Assembly (NCBI GenBank): GCA_022774755.1
Contig: JALFLK010000027.1
Coordinates: forward strand, 1 to 57,836
Direction of reading: 5' to 3'
DNA from: a bacterium
Lineage (GTDB): Bacteria; Bacillota; Clostridia; Oscillospirales; Acutalibacteraceae
DNA: 57,836 nt
Part shown: in pieces, positions 1 through 8,164 of the stretch
How the letters are laid out: every line of letters begins with the position of its first letter
How positions within the stretch are numbered: position 1 is the first letter of the stretch
The notes under the pieces: model-generated
Database searches by the model: none
What the model saw: only the letters and a program-made list of their open reading frames with translations
What the model was told of the DNA's origin: nothing
Made by a program: the position numbers and the translations under genes

Positions 1-123
1 CCGTCAGATTTTTTTGTCAGGTTGCACAAACAAACCGCAGTAATGCTGACGCATTACGAGGATTTTTTGGGCAGGCTGACGGAAAAGATGCAAGCAAGAT
101 GTGCAAACAATCTTATGATGTGA
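1..123 (+). CDS. C-terminal end of an unidentified protein (partial)
   Basis: Frame 1 is open from the window edge to a TGA at 121-123 and gives about 40 residues ending in MQARCANNLMM. The composition (amphipathic, aromatic and charged residues) looks like real coding sequence, and a strong terminator follows 26 bases after the stop. The family cannot be recognised from this fragment. The rest of the gene lies upstream of the window. Confidence 0.55.
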   Translation, partial: PSDFFVRLHKQTAVMLTHYEDFLGRLTEKMQARCANNLMM

Positions 124-149
124 TTTATTCAGTGTTTCCCTGTATGTCG

Positions 150-182
150 GGAGAGAGCAGAGTTTTCTGTTCTCTCCTTTTT
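150..182 (+). terminator. Rho-independent terminator after the partial gene
   Basis: A 12-bp stem (150-161 with 166-177, one G-T wobble), a GTTT loop and a run of five T residues form a clear intrinsic terminator for the gene entering from the left. Confidence 0.85.
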
Positions 183-812
183 ACTTTACTGAGCGCCCTT
201 GAGCAAAAGGGTTTTGTGAAAATCCCATAAACCGAATGGAGTATTTCAAACCAACAGGATAAAAAACGATAAAAAATCTGCAATATGCAAAAATATATTG
301 ACAAATACATACAAAATATGGTAAATTGGACGAAAGTATGTTCGAGAAGTTTCCGCAAAAATAAAATTACATTCATCAGTCAACCTTTGGTTGCGTAAAT
401 CAGAATGTATTGTGCACCGTTTCGCAAATCGGTATATTAAATGCGAGGGAACTACCGATTTATGCAGGGGTTCTTCTGCCGCCGTGTCAGGCAGAATTAT
501 CCGTCGGGGTTTGCCGTCCGTGTAAGGCAAATGCCTGATTTTTGCAGAAGCAGAACATACCTTAACAACGCCGGCTCTCAGGGCGTTTTATCGGGCTGTT
601 TTCTCTTTGGCGCAAAATATGCCCGACCTGCGGAGCAAAAGCTCCCAACAAGAGGAATACTGCTTGTTTGCGGCTTTATACCGAAACCGTTAAAATCAAC
701 CTCAAAAGGTTGCCGGTTATCGGCTGTCGGTATTAAAGGTGTGTCGGCCGCAGACATATCCGTAATCCCGCAATCGAATATAAAAAGCGTATTTTATGAG
801 GAAGTGTTGAGA
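183..812. other. Long intergenic region with possible structured leader
   Basis: No convincing gene is seen over about 630 bases. From 441 the frame of the downstream ABC ATPase is open without a stop, but the translation is rich in C, R and S and unlike a conserved protein. The DNA from about 460 to 660 holds several inverted repeats on the + strand: TCGGGC near 590 with GCCCGA near 623, and GGAGC-AAAA-GCTCC near 633-646. It may be a transcribed leader of the ABC operon. No known riboswitch class is recognised. Confidence 0.4.
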
Positions 813-1814
813 GTGATAAAAGTAGATAATCTGCGAAAAGAATTTAAAAAAACAATAAAAGACCCGGGTGTATTAGGCAGTTTAAAGGCGCTTGTTCATC
901 CTCACAACGAAAAGGTGGTGGCTGTTGACGATATCTCCTTTTCAGTTCCCGAGGGCGAAATTTTGGGATTTATCGGTCCCAACGGCGCAGGAAAATCCAC
1001 GGTTATTAAAATGCTTACGGGTATTCTGACGCCTACCTCGGGCAAGTGCACAATTAACGGCAAAAATCCTACGGAAGACAGAAAAAATTACGTCAGAGAA
1101 ATCGGCGTTGTGTTCGGTCAGCGCACACAGCTTTGGTGGGACTTGCCTCTGCGTGAAACCTACAGCGTGCTGAAAGAAATATACGAGGTTCCCGAGGATA
1201 AATACAAAAAGCGGATGGCGTTTTTAAACGAAGTCCTTGACCTTGAGAGCTTTATTACAAGCCCGGTGCGCACCCTTTCTTTGGGACAGAGAATGAGGGC
1301 GGACATAGCCGCCTCGCTTTTGCACAGTCCTAAGGTACTGTTCCTTGACGAGCCTACAATCGGACTTGACGTTGTTGTAAAGGATAATATCAGAAACGCA
1401 ATCGAATACATAAATAAGCAGGAAAAAACAACGGTTATTCTTACAACCCACGACCTTGCAGATATTGAATTGCTTTCTAAAAGAATTGTAATGATTGACA
1501 AGGGAAAAAATGTGTTTGACGGCACAATTTCGGAGCTTAAATCACGGTACGGTCAGATGCGTGAGCTGCATTTTGACACCGACGCCGAGAATGTATCCGA
1601 GATTTTGGCGTATAAGGAGCATTTCAACTTTGTTGACGAAGATATTTCCGTGGAAACAGAGGGAACGGCTGTCAGTGTGCGGTTTAATTCCGCAGTTGTG
1701 CCTGTTTCCGATATGCTTTCCTACACCTTGGGTAAAGTAAAAATAAACGATATCAGCGTAAAGGACGCAGATATTGAGGAAATTATCCGCCGTTTATACA
1801 AACAGGAGGGATAA
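813..1814 (+). CDS. ABC-2-type exporter, ATP-binding subunit
   Basis: Cytoplasmic ATPase that would power export through the two membrane proteins encoded next. The GTG at 813 is chosen because it has a GAGG box 11 bases upstream and starts the conserved sequence VIKVDNLRKEF. The product is 333 aa. Walker A GPNGAGKST is at 55-63, the signature LSLGQ at about 155-159 and Walker B VLFLDEPT at about 175-182, followed by the D- and H-loops. The approximately 330-aa length and the partner permeases fit the COG4586 class of uncharacterised ABC-2 exporters. The frame stays open 124 codons further upstream, so a longer form cannot be excluded. Substrate unknown. Confidence 0.9.
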   Translation: MIKVDNLRKEFKKTIKDPGVLGSLKALVHPHNEKVVAVDDISFSVPEGEILGFIGPNGAGKSTVIKMLTGILTPTSGKCTINGKNPTEDRKNYVREIGVVFGQRTQLWWDLPLRETYSVLKEIYEVPEDKYKKRMAFLNEVLDLESFITSPVRTLSLGQRMRADIAASLLHSPKVLFLDEPTIGLDVVVKDNIRNAIEYINKQEKTTVILTTHDLADIELLSKRIVMIDKGKNVFDGTISELKSRYGQMRELHFDTDAENVSEILAYKEHFNFVDEDISVETEGTAVSVRFNSAVVPVSDMLSYTLGKVKINDISVKDADIEEIIRRLYKQEG

Positions 1815-1816
1815 TT

Positions 1817-2635
1817 ATGAAAAGAAAACTTCGTATCTACCTGCCCTTTATAAACGCAGGCTTGCAGGAGGCTACAACATACAGGGCAGACTGGTGCTTT
1901 AGAATTTTAGGAAATATCCTCGGATGCTTTATTTCTTACTTTATATGGAAAGCTGTGTTCCTTTCGGGAGGAAGCGAAATTATTAACGGCTTTACAATGC
2001 CCCAAATGGTGGTGTATATTTTTCTGATGTTCCTCACCTCCACGCTGGTGTCAAGCGGAGGAACCTTCGACATCGGCGAAGAAATACGAGACGGCTCCAT
2101 TGCTATGCGTATGATTAAACCCATAAGCTACAATTCCACATTCCTTTTTCAGGAGCTTGGCAACAAGATAATGACGGTGTTCGTGCTGATAGTTCCCCTT
2201 GTTGCAGGGGTAGAGATTGTCAGTGCGCTTTTTACAGGCTCTGTTCAATTTAATATTGCCCGCTTTGGTCTGTATATTTTCAGCTGTGTTTTGGCGTACC
2301 TTGTAAACTTCTTTTTCAACATTTGCTTTGGCTTTATTGCATTTGTAATAAAGTACCTTTGGGGAGCAAATATGATGAAAAACTGCATTGTAGGGTTTCT
2401 TTCGGGCGCAATAATTCCGCTTGCATTTTTGCCGGATGTAATCGAAAAAATATTTTTGCTCCTGCCCTTTGCCTCCTTAAACTACACTCCCGTTATGATA
2501 TATATGGGAATGTACAGCGGCACAGAATTGCTGTATTATTTAGGCTTACAGCTGTTTTGGGTGCTTGGGTTTTGGGGACTTTCTAAATTTTTGTGGAAAG
2601 CGGCGACAAAACGCCTTTGCGTACAGGGGGGGTAA
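1817..2635 (+). CDS. ABC-2-type exporter, permease subunit 1
   Basis: Integral membrane protein of 272 aa with about six hydrophobic segments and the N-terminal RAxW-like cytoplasmic stretch seen in the COG4587 permease family. It begins two bases after the ATPase stop, with GGAGGG as ribosome site, so the genes are co-translated. With the next gene it should form the heterodimeric transmembrane channel of the exporter. The substrate is not deducible from sequence; relatives are annotated only as ABC-2 family transporters. Confidence 0.85.
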   Translation: MKRKLRIYLPFINAGLQEATTYRADWCFRILGNILGCFISYFIWKAVFLSGGSEIINGFTMPQMVVYIFLMFLTSTLVSSGGTFDIGEEIRDGSIAMRMIKPISYNSTFLFQELGNKIMTVFVLIVPLVAGVEIVSALFTGSVQFNIARFGLYIFSCVLAYLVNFFFNICFGFIAFVIKYLWGANMMKNCIVGFLSGAIIPLAFLPDVIEKIFLLLPFASLNYTPVMIYMGMYSGTELLYYLGLQLFWVLGFWGLSKFLWKAATKRLCVQGG

Positions 2636-2637
2636 AA

Positions 2638-3438
2638 ATGAAACAAATTAAAAGAATGTTCCGAATGCATCGAATATTTGTTGCTCAGGAACTGAAAAGA
2701 ATGATGGAGTACAAGGGCGACTTTTTAACGGGAATTGCAGGCTTTTTGCTCAATCAGTTTTTTAACCTGATGTTTTTATGGATAATATTTGCAAACATTC
2801 CCAACCTGATGGGCTGGACAATTGAGCAGATAGTGTTTATATACGGATTTTCCCTTATTCCCAAGGGGATTGACCACTTGCTTTTTGACAACCTGTGGTC
2901 AATTGGTTACTTTACCGTCAGAAAGGGCGACTTTGACAAATATCTGACCCGTCCCATCAATCCGCTTTTTCATGTAATGGTAGAAAAACTCCAGATAGAC
3001 GCTCTGGGCGAGCTTATTATGGGGATTGCCCTTATCGGTGTAACTCTTCCATCCCTTTCAATAGAGTGGAGTGTTACTAAAGTTTTGCTGATAATAATTG
3101 TAATTCCCTTTGCAACAATGATTTATGTGGGAATAAAGACAGCCACCGCCGCCATTGCCTTTTGGACAAAGCGAAGCGGTAATATAATTTATATGTTTTA
3201 TATGGTCAACGATTTCGCAAAATATCCCGTGACGATTTACAACAACTTTGTTAAGGCTGTTATTACCTACATTATACCCTTTGCATTCACGGCGTTTTTC
3301 CCAGCAAATTATATTTTAACAGGTGAAAATCCGCTGTTTAACATCGGTATGACCGTTGTAATTGCTCTGGTGATTATGGTGATTGGCGTGTTTGTGTGGA
3401 ACAAAGGTATAAAAGCCTACGAAAGCGCCGGAAGCTGA
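2638..3438 (+). CDS. ABC-2-type exporter, permease subunit 2
   Basis: Second permease, 266 aa, about six membrane segments, resembling the COG3694 family that always accompanies COG4587 and COG4586 proteins. The ATG at 2638 is preferred over an in-frame ATG 45 bases upstream because the run GGGGGG at 2628-2633 gives a ribosome site at normal spacing and the family N-terminus begins near KQIKRMFRMHRIF. It is the last gene of the operon, and an intrinsic terminator follows within 60 bases. Heterodimer formation with the preceding permease is inferred from gene pairing. Confidence 0.85.
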   Translation: MKQIKRMFRMHRIFVAQELKRMMEYKGDFLTGIAGFLLNQFFNLMFLWIIFANIPNLMGWTIEQIVFIYGFSLIPKGIDHLLFDNLWSIGYFTVRKGDFDKYLTRPINPLFHVMVEKLQIDALGELIMGIALIGVTLPSLSIEWSVTKVLLIIIVIPFATMIYVGIKTATAAIAFWTKRSGNIIYMFYMVNDFAKYPVTIYNNFVKAVITYIIPFAFTAFFPANYILTGENPLFNIGMTVVIALVIMVIGVFVWNKGIKAYESAGS

Positions 3439-3465
3439 GTTTCTATGTTAATGTCAGTATGAGAG

Positions 3466-3498
3466 TGCCCCTTCGCATAAAAGCGAGGGGCATTTTTC
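3466..3498 (+). terminator. Terminator of the ABC exporter operon
   Basis: Stem TGCCCC plus TCGC paired with GCGA plus GGGGCA, one bulged T, followed by five T residues. Confidence 0.85.
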
Positions 3499-3510
3499 GT
3501 ATAAAAAGTC

Positions 3511-3539
3511 TTGACAAATAAAACGGATAAGCATATAAT
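3511..3539 (+). promoter_or_regulatory. Sigma-A promoter of the metal-efflux operon
   Basis: A perfect -35 TTGACA (3511-3516) and a perfect -10 TATAAT (3534-3539) are separated by 17 bases. Transcription should start near 3546, inside the operator just downstream, so repressor binding would block initiation. Confidence 0.9.
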
Positions 3540-3542
3540 AAT

Positions 3543-3562
3543 ATATGAACAATAATTCATAT
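3543..3562. promoter_or_regulatory. SmtB/ArsR-type operator
   Basis: Perfect inverted repeat ATATGAA-N6-TTCATAT directly after the -10 box. This is the classic operator architecture of SmtB, CzrA and CadC repressors. It lies between the promoter and the ribosome site of the repressor gene, which predicts autoregulation of the whole efflux operon. Confidence 0.85.
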
Positions 3563-3577
3563 GAAAGGATGTTCAAA

Positions 3578-3985
3578 ATGGAAGAAAAAAATATAGCCTC
3601 TCTTGACCCAAGTACAGAAAGTTGTGACCGTGAGAAGCAGTCGGAAAAAAGCACCTTTATTTATGCCCACGACGACTTGGTGGAAAAGGTTTATGACAAT
3701 ATGCCCGATGAAGAAATTTTGTACGATTTGGCAGAGCTCTATAAGGTTTTCGGCGACAGCACCCGAATAAAAATCCTTTATGTTCTTTTGGAATCGGAAA
3801 TGTGCGTTTATGACATTGCCCGTCTTTTAAATATGACCCAGTCAGCCATATCCCATCAGCTCAAGGTGCTCAAGCAGAGCAAGCTGGTGCGTTACAGACG
3901 AGAGGGAAAAACTGTTTTTTACGCTTTGTCCGACGACCATGTAAGGACGATTATCGACCAGGGTATGGAGCATATCAGCGAATAA
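3578..3985 (+). CDS. SmtB/CzrA-type metal-sensing repressor (ArsR family)
   Basis: Winged-helix repressor of 135 aa that should release the operator when zinc (or cadmium) is bound. The start is ATG 3578 with AAAGGA at proper spacing; an upstream ATG at 3545 lies on the predicted transcription start and is unlikely. The recognition helix reads TQSAISHQLKVL. The C-terminal helix carries D119, H121, H132 and E135, which is exactly the alpha-5 metal site spacing D-x-H-x10-H-x2-E known from SmtB and CzrA. The alpha-3 region has only one Cys (EMCVYDIA) rather than the two of CadC, so Zn(II) sensing is more likely than thiol-based Cd/Pb sensing. Confidence 0.9.
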   Translation: MEEKNIASLDPSTESCDREKQSEKSTFIYAHDDLVEKVYDNMPDEEILYDLAELYKVFGDSTRIKILYVLLESEMCVYDIARLLNMTQSAISHQLKVLKQSKLVRYRREGKTVFYALSDDHVRTIIDQGMEHISE

Positions 3986-4122
3986 TTTTTTATTGAGCAA
4001 GTACTATTTAGAGAGCACTCATCAAGCATTTATATATCAAACACTTATTTTTTAAGCACTTATACCTATAAATAAAAATACAAACAACCGCCTGAAAAAG
4101 GCATACAAAAGGAGAATTTGTT

Positions 4123-4341
4123 ATGGTAAAAACATTTAAGCTTTGTGATCTCGACTGTGCAAACTGCGGACTGAAAATGGAAAATGCCATCAAAAAGATT
4201 AAAGGCGTAAACGACGCCAAAGTCAGCTTTATGACCCAAAAGCTGACCATTGACGCAGACGAGGAAAATTTTGACGAAATATTAAAGCAGTCCCAAAAGG
4301 TCTGCAAAAGAATAGAGCCCGACTGCAAAATAATATTTTAA
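4123..4341 (+). CDS. Stand-alone heavy-metal-associated (HMA) domain protein
   Basis: A 72-aa ferredoxin-like HMA domain with the metal motif DCANCGLK (Cys-x-x-Cys at about residues 11-14). The preceding Asp and missing Met fit the Zn/Cd HMA subtype rather than copper chaperones. RBS AAAAGGAG. It lies 15 bases upstream of the P-type ATPase, which itself lacks an N-terminal HMA domain, so this protein probably replaces the fused domain as metal donor or regulator. The 137 bases before it contain no terminator, so it is likely transcribed with the repressor gene. Confidence 0.9.
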   Translation: MVKTFKLCDLDCANCGLKMENAIKKIKGVNDAKVSFMTQKLTIDADEENFDEILKQSQKVCKRIEPDCKIIF

Positions 4342-4356
4342 GCGGAGAGGTGCCTT

Positions 4357-6237
4357 ATGAGTCGAAAACAGAAGAAAAATCTTATCAGAATTATTATCAG
4401 CGCCCTTTTGCTGGGGGTAGTATATCTTGTGCCCGATTTATATTTATTCAGCCTGTTGGGCATTCAAATCAGCTTAAAACCCCTGCTGTTTCTTATTCCT
4501 TATGCCCTCTCGGGCTGGGATGTTCTGTGGAAAGCTCTTCGGAATATTTTTCACGGACAGATTTTCGACGAAAACTTCCTTATGTCTGTTGCAACTGTAG
4601 GAGCGCTGTGCGTCGGCGAATATCCCGAGGCTGTATTTGTAATGCTGTTTTATCAGGTGGGCGAGCTTTTCCAAAGCTGTGCTGTGGGAAAAAGCCGAAA
4701 ATCCATTGCCTCCCTTATGGATATTCGCCCCGACTATGCAAACCTTGAAGAAAACGGCGAAATCAGCCGTGTAAGCCCCGAAGAGGTTGCCGTCGGCGAA
4801 ATTATTGTGGTTAAGCCCGGAGAGAAAATCCCCCTTGACGGAGTTGTAACCCAAGGTAGTTCTATGGTGAACACCTCTGCTCTGACCGGCGAATCCGTAC
4901 CCGTAAGCATAAAGACAGGGGATAAAGTGGTAAGCGGAAGCGTTAATGAAAGCGGTGTTCTGCGGGTAAAGGTGCTGACGCCTTTCGGACAGTCCACCGT
5001 ATCAAAAATACTGGAGCTTGTGGAAAATTCCGCAAGCAAAAAGGCAAAAGCCGAAAACTTCATTACAAAATTTGCAAAGTATTACACCCCCTGCGTTGTA
5101 ATCTGCGCCTTGCTTCTGGCGGTTATTCCTCCCCTTATTTCAGGCGGCAATTGGAGCGAATGGATTAGCCGAGGCTTGATTTTCCTGGTTATTTCCTGCC
5201 CCTGCGCCTTAGTAATCTCCGTTCCCATGAGCTTTTTCGGAGGAATCGGCGGAGCGTCAAAATGCGGAATTTTAGTCAAAGGCGGAAACTATCTTGAAGC
5301 GCTTGCCAAAGCAAAGACGGTTGTTTTTGACAAAACAGGAACCCTTACAAGGGGAGTTTTCAGCGTAACAGCTTTGCACCCCGACCAATGCAGTGAACAA
5401 CAGCTTTTGGAATACGGCGCTTTTGCAGAGGCGTATTCCACCCATCCTATCGCACAATCCGTCCGCAATGCTTACAAAGGCAAAATCGATCCCTCCGGGG
5501 TTAAAAATGTGTGCGAAATTGCCGGCAAAGGCGTTACGGCAGAGGTTGACGGTCGTAAAATTGCCGCAGGCAACAGCGGTCTTATGGATATGCAGGGCGT
5601 TAGCTGGCGCCCATGCCACAAAACAGGCACAACTGTTCATATTTCCGTTGACGGCGTTTATGCCGGACACATTATAATTTCTGACGAGATTAAGTCCGGT
5701 GCAAAACAGGCGATTACTTCTCTAAAAAATGTCGGCGTTGAAAAAACAGTTATGCTGACCGGTGACTCGGAAACCGTGGGCAAAGCCGTGGGAAAAGAAC
5801 TGGGTATAGACGAAATCCGAACTCAGCTTTTGCCTGCCGACAAGGTAGCCTGTGTTGAAACGCTTTTAAAACAAAAGCCCGAAAACAGCACCCTTGTTTT
5901 TGTAGGTGACGGAATAAACGACGCTCCCGTATTAACCAGAGCTGACGTGGGCATAGCCATGGGAGCTATGGGAAGCGACGCCGCTATTGAAGCCGCCGAC
6001 ATTGTGCTTATGGACGACAACCCCCTAAAAATAACAACCGCCGTAAAAATTGCAAAGCACACGGTAAAAATCGTCAGAGAAAATGTAATTTTCGCCCTGG
6101 GCGTTAAGGCTCTTATTCTTGCCTTGGGCGCATTGGGTCTTGCAAATATGTGGCTTGCGGTGTTTGCCGATGTCGGCGTATCTGTGCTTGCCATCATTAA
6201 CGCTATGCGTGTTTTAAGCACAAAGAAATATATATAG
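4357..6237 (+). CDS. cadA: Zn/Cd/Pb-exporting P1B-type ATPase
   Basis: Inner-membrane ATP-driven efflux pump, 626 aa. Visible motifs in order: TGES in the actuator domain (about 176), the transmembrane metal site SCPCA (about 280-284), the phosphorylation site DKTGTLT (about 325), the HP locus STHPIA, GDGIND (about 517) and a final membrane helix with DVGVSVLAIINAMR, the conserved Asp of the P1B-2 (ZntA/CadA) subgroup. No HMA domain is fused at the N-terminus; the neighbouring 72-aa protein supplies one. The operon order repressor-HMA-ATPase supports zinc or cadmium detoxification. Confidence 0.93.
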   Translation: MSRKQKKNLIRIIISALLLGVVYLVPDLYLFSLLGIQISLKPLLFLIPYALSGWDVLWKALRNIFHGQIFDENFLMSVATVGALCVGEYPEAVFVMLFYQVGELFQSCAVGKSRKSIASLMDIRPDYANLEENGEISRVSPEEVAVGEIIVVKPGEKIPLDGVVTQGSSMVNTSALTGESVPVSIKTGDKVVSGSVNESGVLRVKVLTPFGQSTVSKILELVENSASKKAKAENFITKFAKYYTPCVVICALLLAVIPPLISGGNWSEWISRGLIFLVISCPCALVISVPMSFFGGIGGASKCGILVKGGNYLEALAKAKTVVFDKTGTLTRGVFSVTALHPDQCSEQQLLEYGAFAEAYSTHPIAQSVRNAYKGKIDPSGVKNVCEIAGKGVTAEVDGRKIAAGNSGLMDMQGVSWRPCHKTGTTVHISVDGVYAGHIIISDEIKSGAKQAITSLKNVGVEKTVMLTGDSETVGKAVGKELGIDEIRTQLLPADKVACVETLLKQKPENSTLVFVGDGINDAPVLTRADVGIAMGAMGSDAAIEAADIVLMDDNPLKITTAVKIAKHTVKIVRENVIFALGVKALILALGALGLANMWLAVFADVGVSVLAIINAMRVLSTKKYI

Positions 6238-6490
6238 TCCTATATCCCTCCTATAAATACCTGTAAATCCAAAATTGTTTTGATGAAAAATCAATCTGCC
6301 TGTTGACTTTTACGCCGCTAAAATTTATAATGATTTTACCGAGCCGAAAGCCGCCGCTGACGGTAAGGCCTAAAATAATCTGACACCGAAATTTTTTGAG
6401 GTGAAAGGCAGTAAAATCCGATTTTGGAATAATTATACAGACTTGTGCAGGTTTATTTTGCCCTGCTTTGAACATTTCTGTAATTATCAC

Positions 6491-6520
6491 AACCTGCGCC
6501 TTTCACGGTGCAGGTTTTTT
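6491..6520 (+). terminator. Terminator of the metal-efflux operon
   Basis: AACCTGC and GCAGGTT arms with a 12-base loop, followed by TTTT. It sits 250 bases after cadA and directly abuts an interspersed repeat. Confidence 0.75.
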
Positions 6521-6578
6521 CGCTTCGGGCAGACAGCGTCATAAAGTCATAAGACTTCTATGCCCGAATCTTAAACAC
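6521..6578 (-). repeat. Interspersed intergenic repeat, left arm of an inverted pair
   Basis: About 58 bases reading CGCTTCGGGCAGACAGCGTC ... TATGCCCGA ... TTAAACAC. It is the reverse complement, with scattered changes, of the copy at 6731-6787 and matches copies at about 19010, 20110, 35970, 47990, 52890 and 54990. Confidence 0.75.
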
Positions 6579-6730
6579 TCAGACGGGTTAATACTAATTC
6601 CGTATTAAATTACAATTTAGTCTATATGTTTTCATAGGATTTTACTTTTAGACACAAAAAGTTTTCGGTTTAATAAATTTGTCTGCACCAAGTAAATACC
6701 TGTTTGTAGGTTACAAGAAAGCCTCACTTA

Positions 6731-6787
6731 GTGTTTAACGGTCGGGCACTAAAGTTTGCTGATTAGCTGACGCTGTCTGCTCGGCGC
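6731..6787 (+). repeat. Interspersed intergenic repeat, right arm of an inverted pair
   Basis: GTGTTTAACGGTCGGGCA ... GACGCTGTCTGCTCGGCGC, inverted relative to the copy at 6521-6578. The end abuts the ribosome site of the first hydrogenase-maturation gene (AAAGGAGG). Confidence 0.75.
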
Positions 6788-6803
6788 AAAAAAAGGAGGA
6801 AGT

Positions 6804-7055
6804 ATGGATACACGAGTTGCCGTAATAGGCGTTATTGTAGAAAACCCGGAAAGCGTAGCTGTTCTAAACGATATTCTCCACAGTTACAGCCCCTACATCA
6901 TAGGCAGAATGGGGATTCCTTATAAAGAAAAGAACATAAGCATCATCAGCCTTGCGGTTGACGCTCCGCAGGAAATCATAAGCGCTCTGTCGGGCAAAAT
7001 CGGCAGATTAAAGGGAGTCAGCGCAAAAACCGCCTACTCCAATATCGGCGCTTAG
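6804..7055 (+). CDS. Iron-only hydrogenase system regulator, TM1266 type
   Basis: Small ACT/ferredoxin-like protein of 83 aa (TRVAVIGVIVENPESV at the start), characteristic of the TM1266 family found beside [FeFe]-hydrogenase maturation genes and believed to act in regulation. Strong AAAGGAGG ribosome site. It is followed after 14 bases by hydE, so it leads the operon. Family function is known only from gene neighbourhood, not from biochemistry I can cite. Confidence 0.88.
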   Translation: MDTRVAVIGVIVENPESVAVLNDILHSYSPYIIGRMGIPYKEKNISIISLAVDAPQEIISALSGKIGRLKGVSAKTAYSNIGA

Positions 7056-7069
7056 CAAGGGTGGCGTAT

Positions 7070-8116
7070 ATGACAGAAACCATAACAAAGCTTGCCAAAA
7101 ACCATACCCTATCAAAGCAGGAATATATAAGCCTTATAAACTGTAACGATAAGGAAAGTCTTGAATATCTGCGGCAAAAGGCAGAAAAGCAGAGGCAGGA
7201 CATATTCGGCAGGGATATTTATATGCGGGGGCTTATCGAGTTTACAAATTACTGCAAAAACGATTGCCTTTACTGCGGAATCAGGCGGAGCAACAAAAAA
7301 GCACAGCGATACCGGCTGACCAAAGAGGAAATATTGGACTGCTGTAAAAACGGCTACGATTTAGGCTTTCGCACCTTTGTTTTACAGGGCGGAGAGGACG
7401 CATATTATACGGATGATATAATCGTTGAAACAGTAAGAGAAATCAAATCGCAATTTCCCGACTGTGCTGTCACCCTTTCAATAGGTGAAAAACCGAAAGA
7501 AAGCTACAAAAGGTACTTTGACGCCGGTGCAGACAGATACCTGCTTAGGCACGAAACAGCCTCAGCAGAGCATTACAGCCTGCTCCACCCTAAGGATTTG
7601 AGCCCTGAAAACCGAATGGAATGTCTGAAAAATCTAAAAGAAATCGGATTTCAGACAGGGTGCGGCTTTATGGTTGGCTCACCTTATCAGACTGTGGAAA
7701 ATCTGGCTGAAGATTTGATTTTTATTGATAAATTCAAGCCTCATATGGTGGGTATCGGACCTTTTATTCCACACAAAGACACACCCTTCAGGAATGAAAA
7801 ATCGGGAACCTTGGAGATGACCCTAAAACTCCTTGCCATAATCCGCCTTATACTGCCCAAAGTTATGCTCCCGTCAACAACGGCCCTGGGAACAATCAAC
7901 CCAAAGGGCAGAGAGATGGGGATTTTGTGGGGCGCAAATGTTGTAATGCCCAACCTTTCCCCCACAACGGTAAGAAAAAAATATATGCTTTACGACAACA
8001 AAATCTGCACAGGCGACGAAGCGGCGGAATGTAGGTTTTGTATGCAGAAGCGTATGGAATCTATCGGTTATAAGGTGGTTGTCAGCCGAGGGGATTACCC
8101 TGATTTGCAAAAATAA
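7070..8116 (+). CDS. hydE: [FeFe]-hydrogenase H-cluster radical SAM maturase HydE
   Basis: Radical S-adenosylmethionine enzyme (348 aa) that helps build the dithiomethylamine-bridged diiron subcluster of [FeFe] hydrogenase. The cluster motif CKNDCLYC (Cys-x3-Cys-x2-Cys) lies at about residues 62-69 after FTNY, as in HydE. The rest matches a BioB/HydE-type TIM barrel (GGEDAYYTD, GCGFMVGSPYQT). ATG 7070 is chosen because AAGGGTGG precedes it by five bases; a GTG nine bases earlier would overlap that site. Followed by hydG and hydF in one operon; no hydrogenase structural gene is present in the window. Confidence 0.93.
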   Translation: MTETITKLAKNHTLSKQEYISLINCNDKESLEYLRQKAEKQRQDIFGRDIYMRGLIEFTNYCKNDCLYCGIRRSNKKAQRYRLTKEEILDCCKNGYDLGFRTFVLQGGEDAYYTDDIIVETVREIKSQFPDCAVTLSIGEKPKESYKRYFDAGADRYLLRHETASAEHYSLLHPKDLSPENRMECLKNLKEIGFQTGCGFMVGSPYQTVENLAEDLIFIDKFKPHMVGIGPFIPHKDTPFRNEKSGTLEMTLKLLAIIRLILPKVMLPSTTALGTINPKGREMGILWGANVVMPNLSPTTVRKKYMLYDNKICTGDEAAECRFCMQKRMESIGYKVVVSRGDYPDLQK

Positions 8117-8164
8117 AAGCGAATTGTATAAATAATTGCATAAATATTGAAAAGAGGAAACAAA

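Larger units (their letters stand above)
6238..6803. other. Intergenic region between metal-efflux and hydrogenase-maturation operons
   Basis: No supported gene. It contains a terminator at 6491-6520 and an inverted pair of the window's interspersed repeat (6521-6578 and 6731-6787) around about 150 bases of AT-rich DNA. A short inverted repeat TTAATAC-N7-GTATTAA lies near 6588. No sigma-A promoter stands out ahead of the hyd genes. Confidence 0.5.

Noticed and set aside
6251..6490. A 79-codon open frame on the - strand after cadA
   Set aside because: No ribosome site, unusual composition, and it ends close to a + strand terminator; probably chance.
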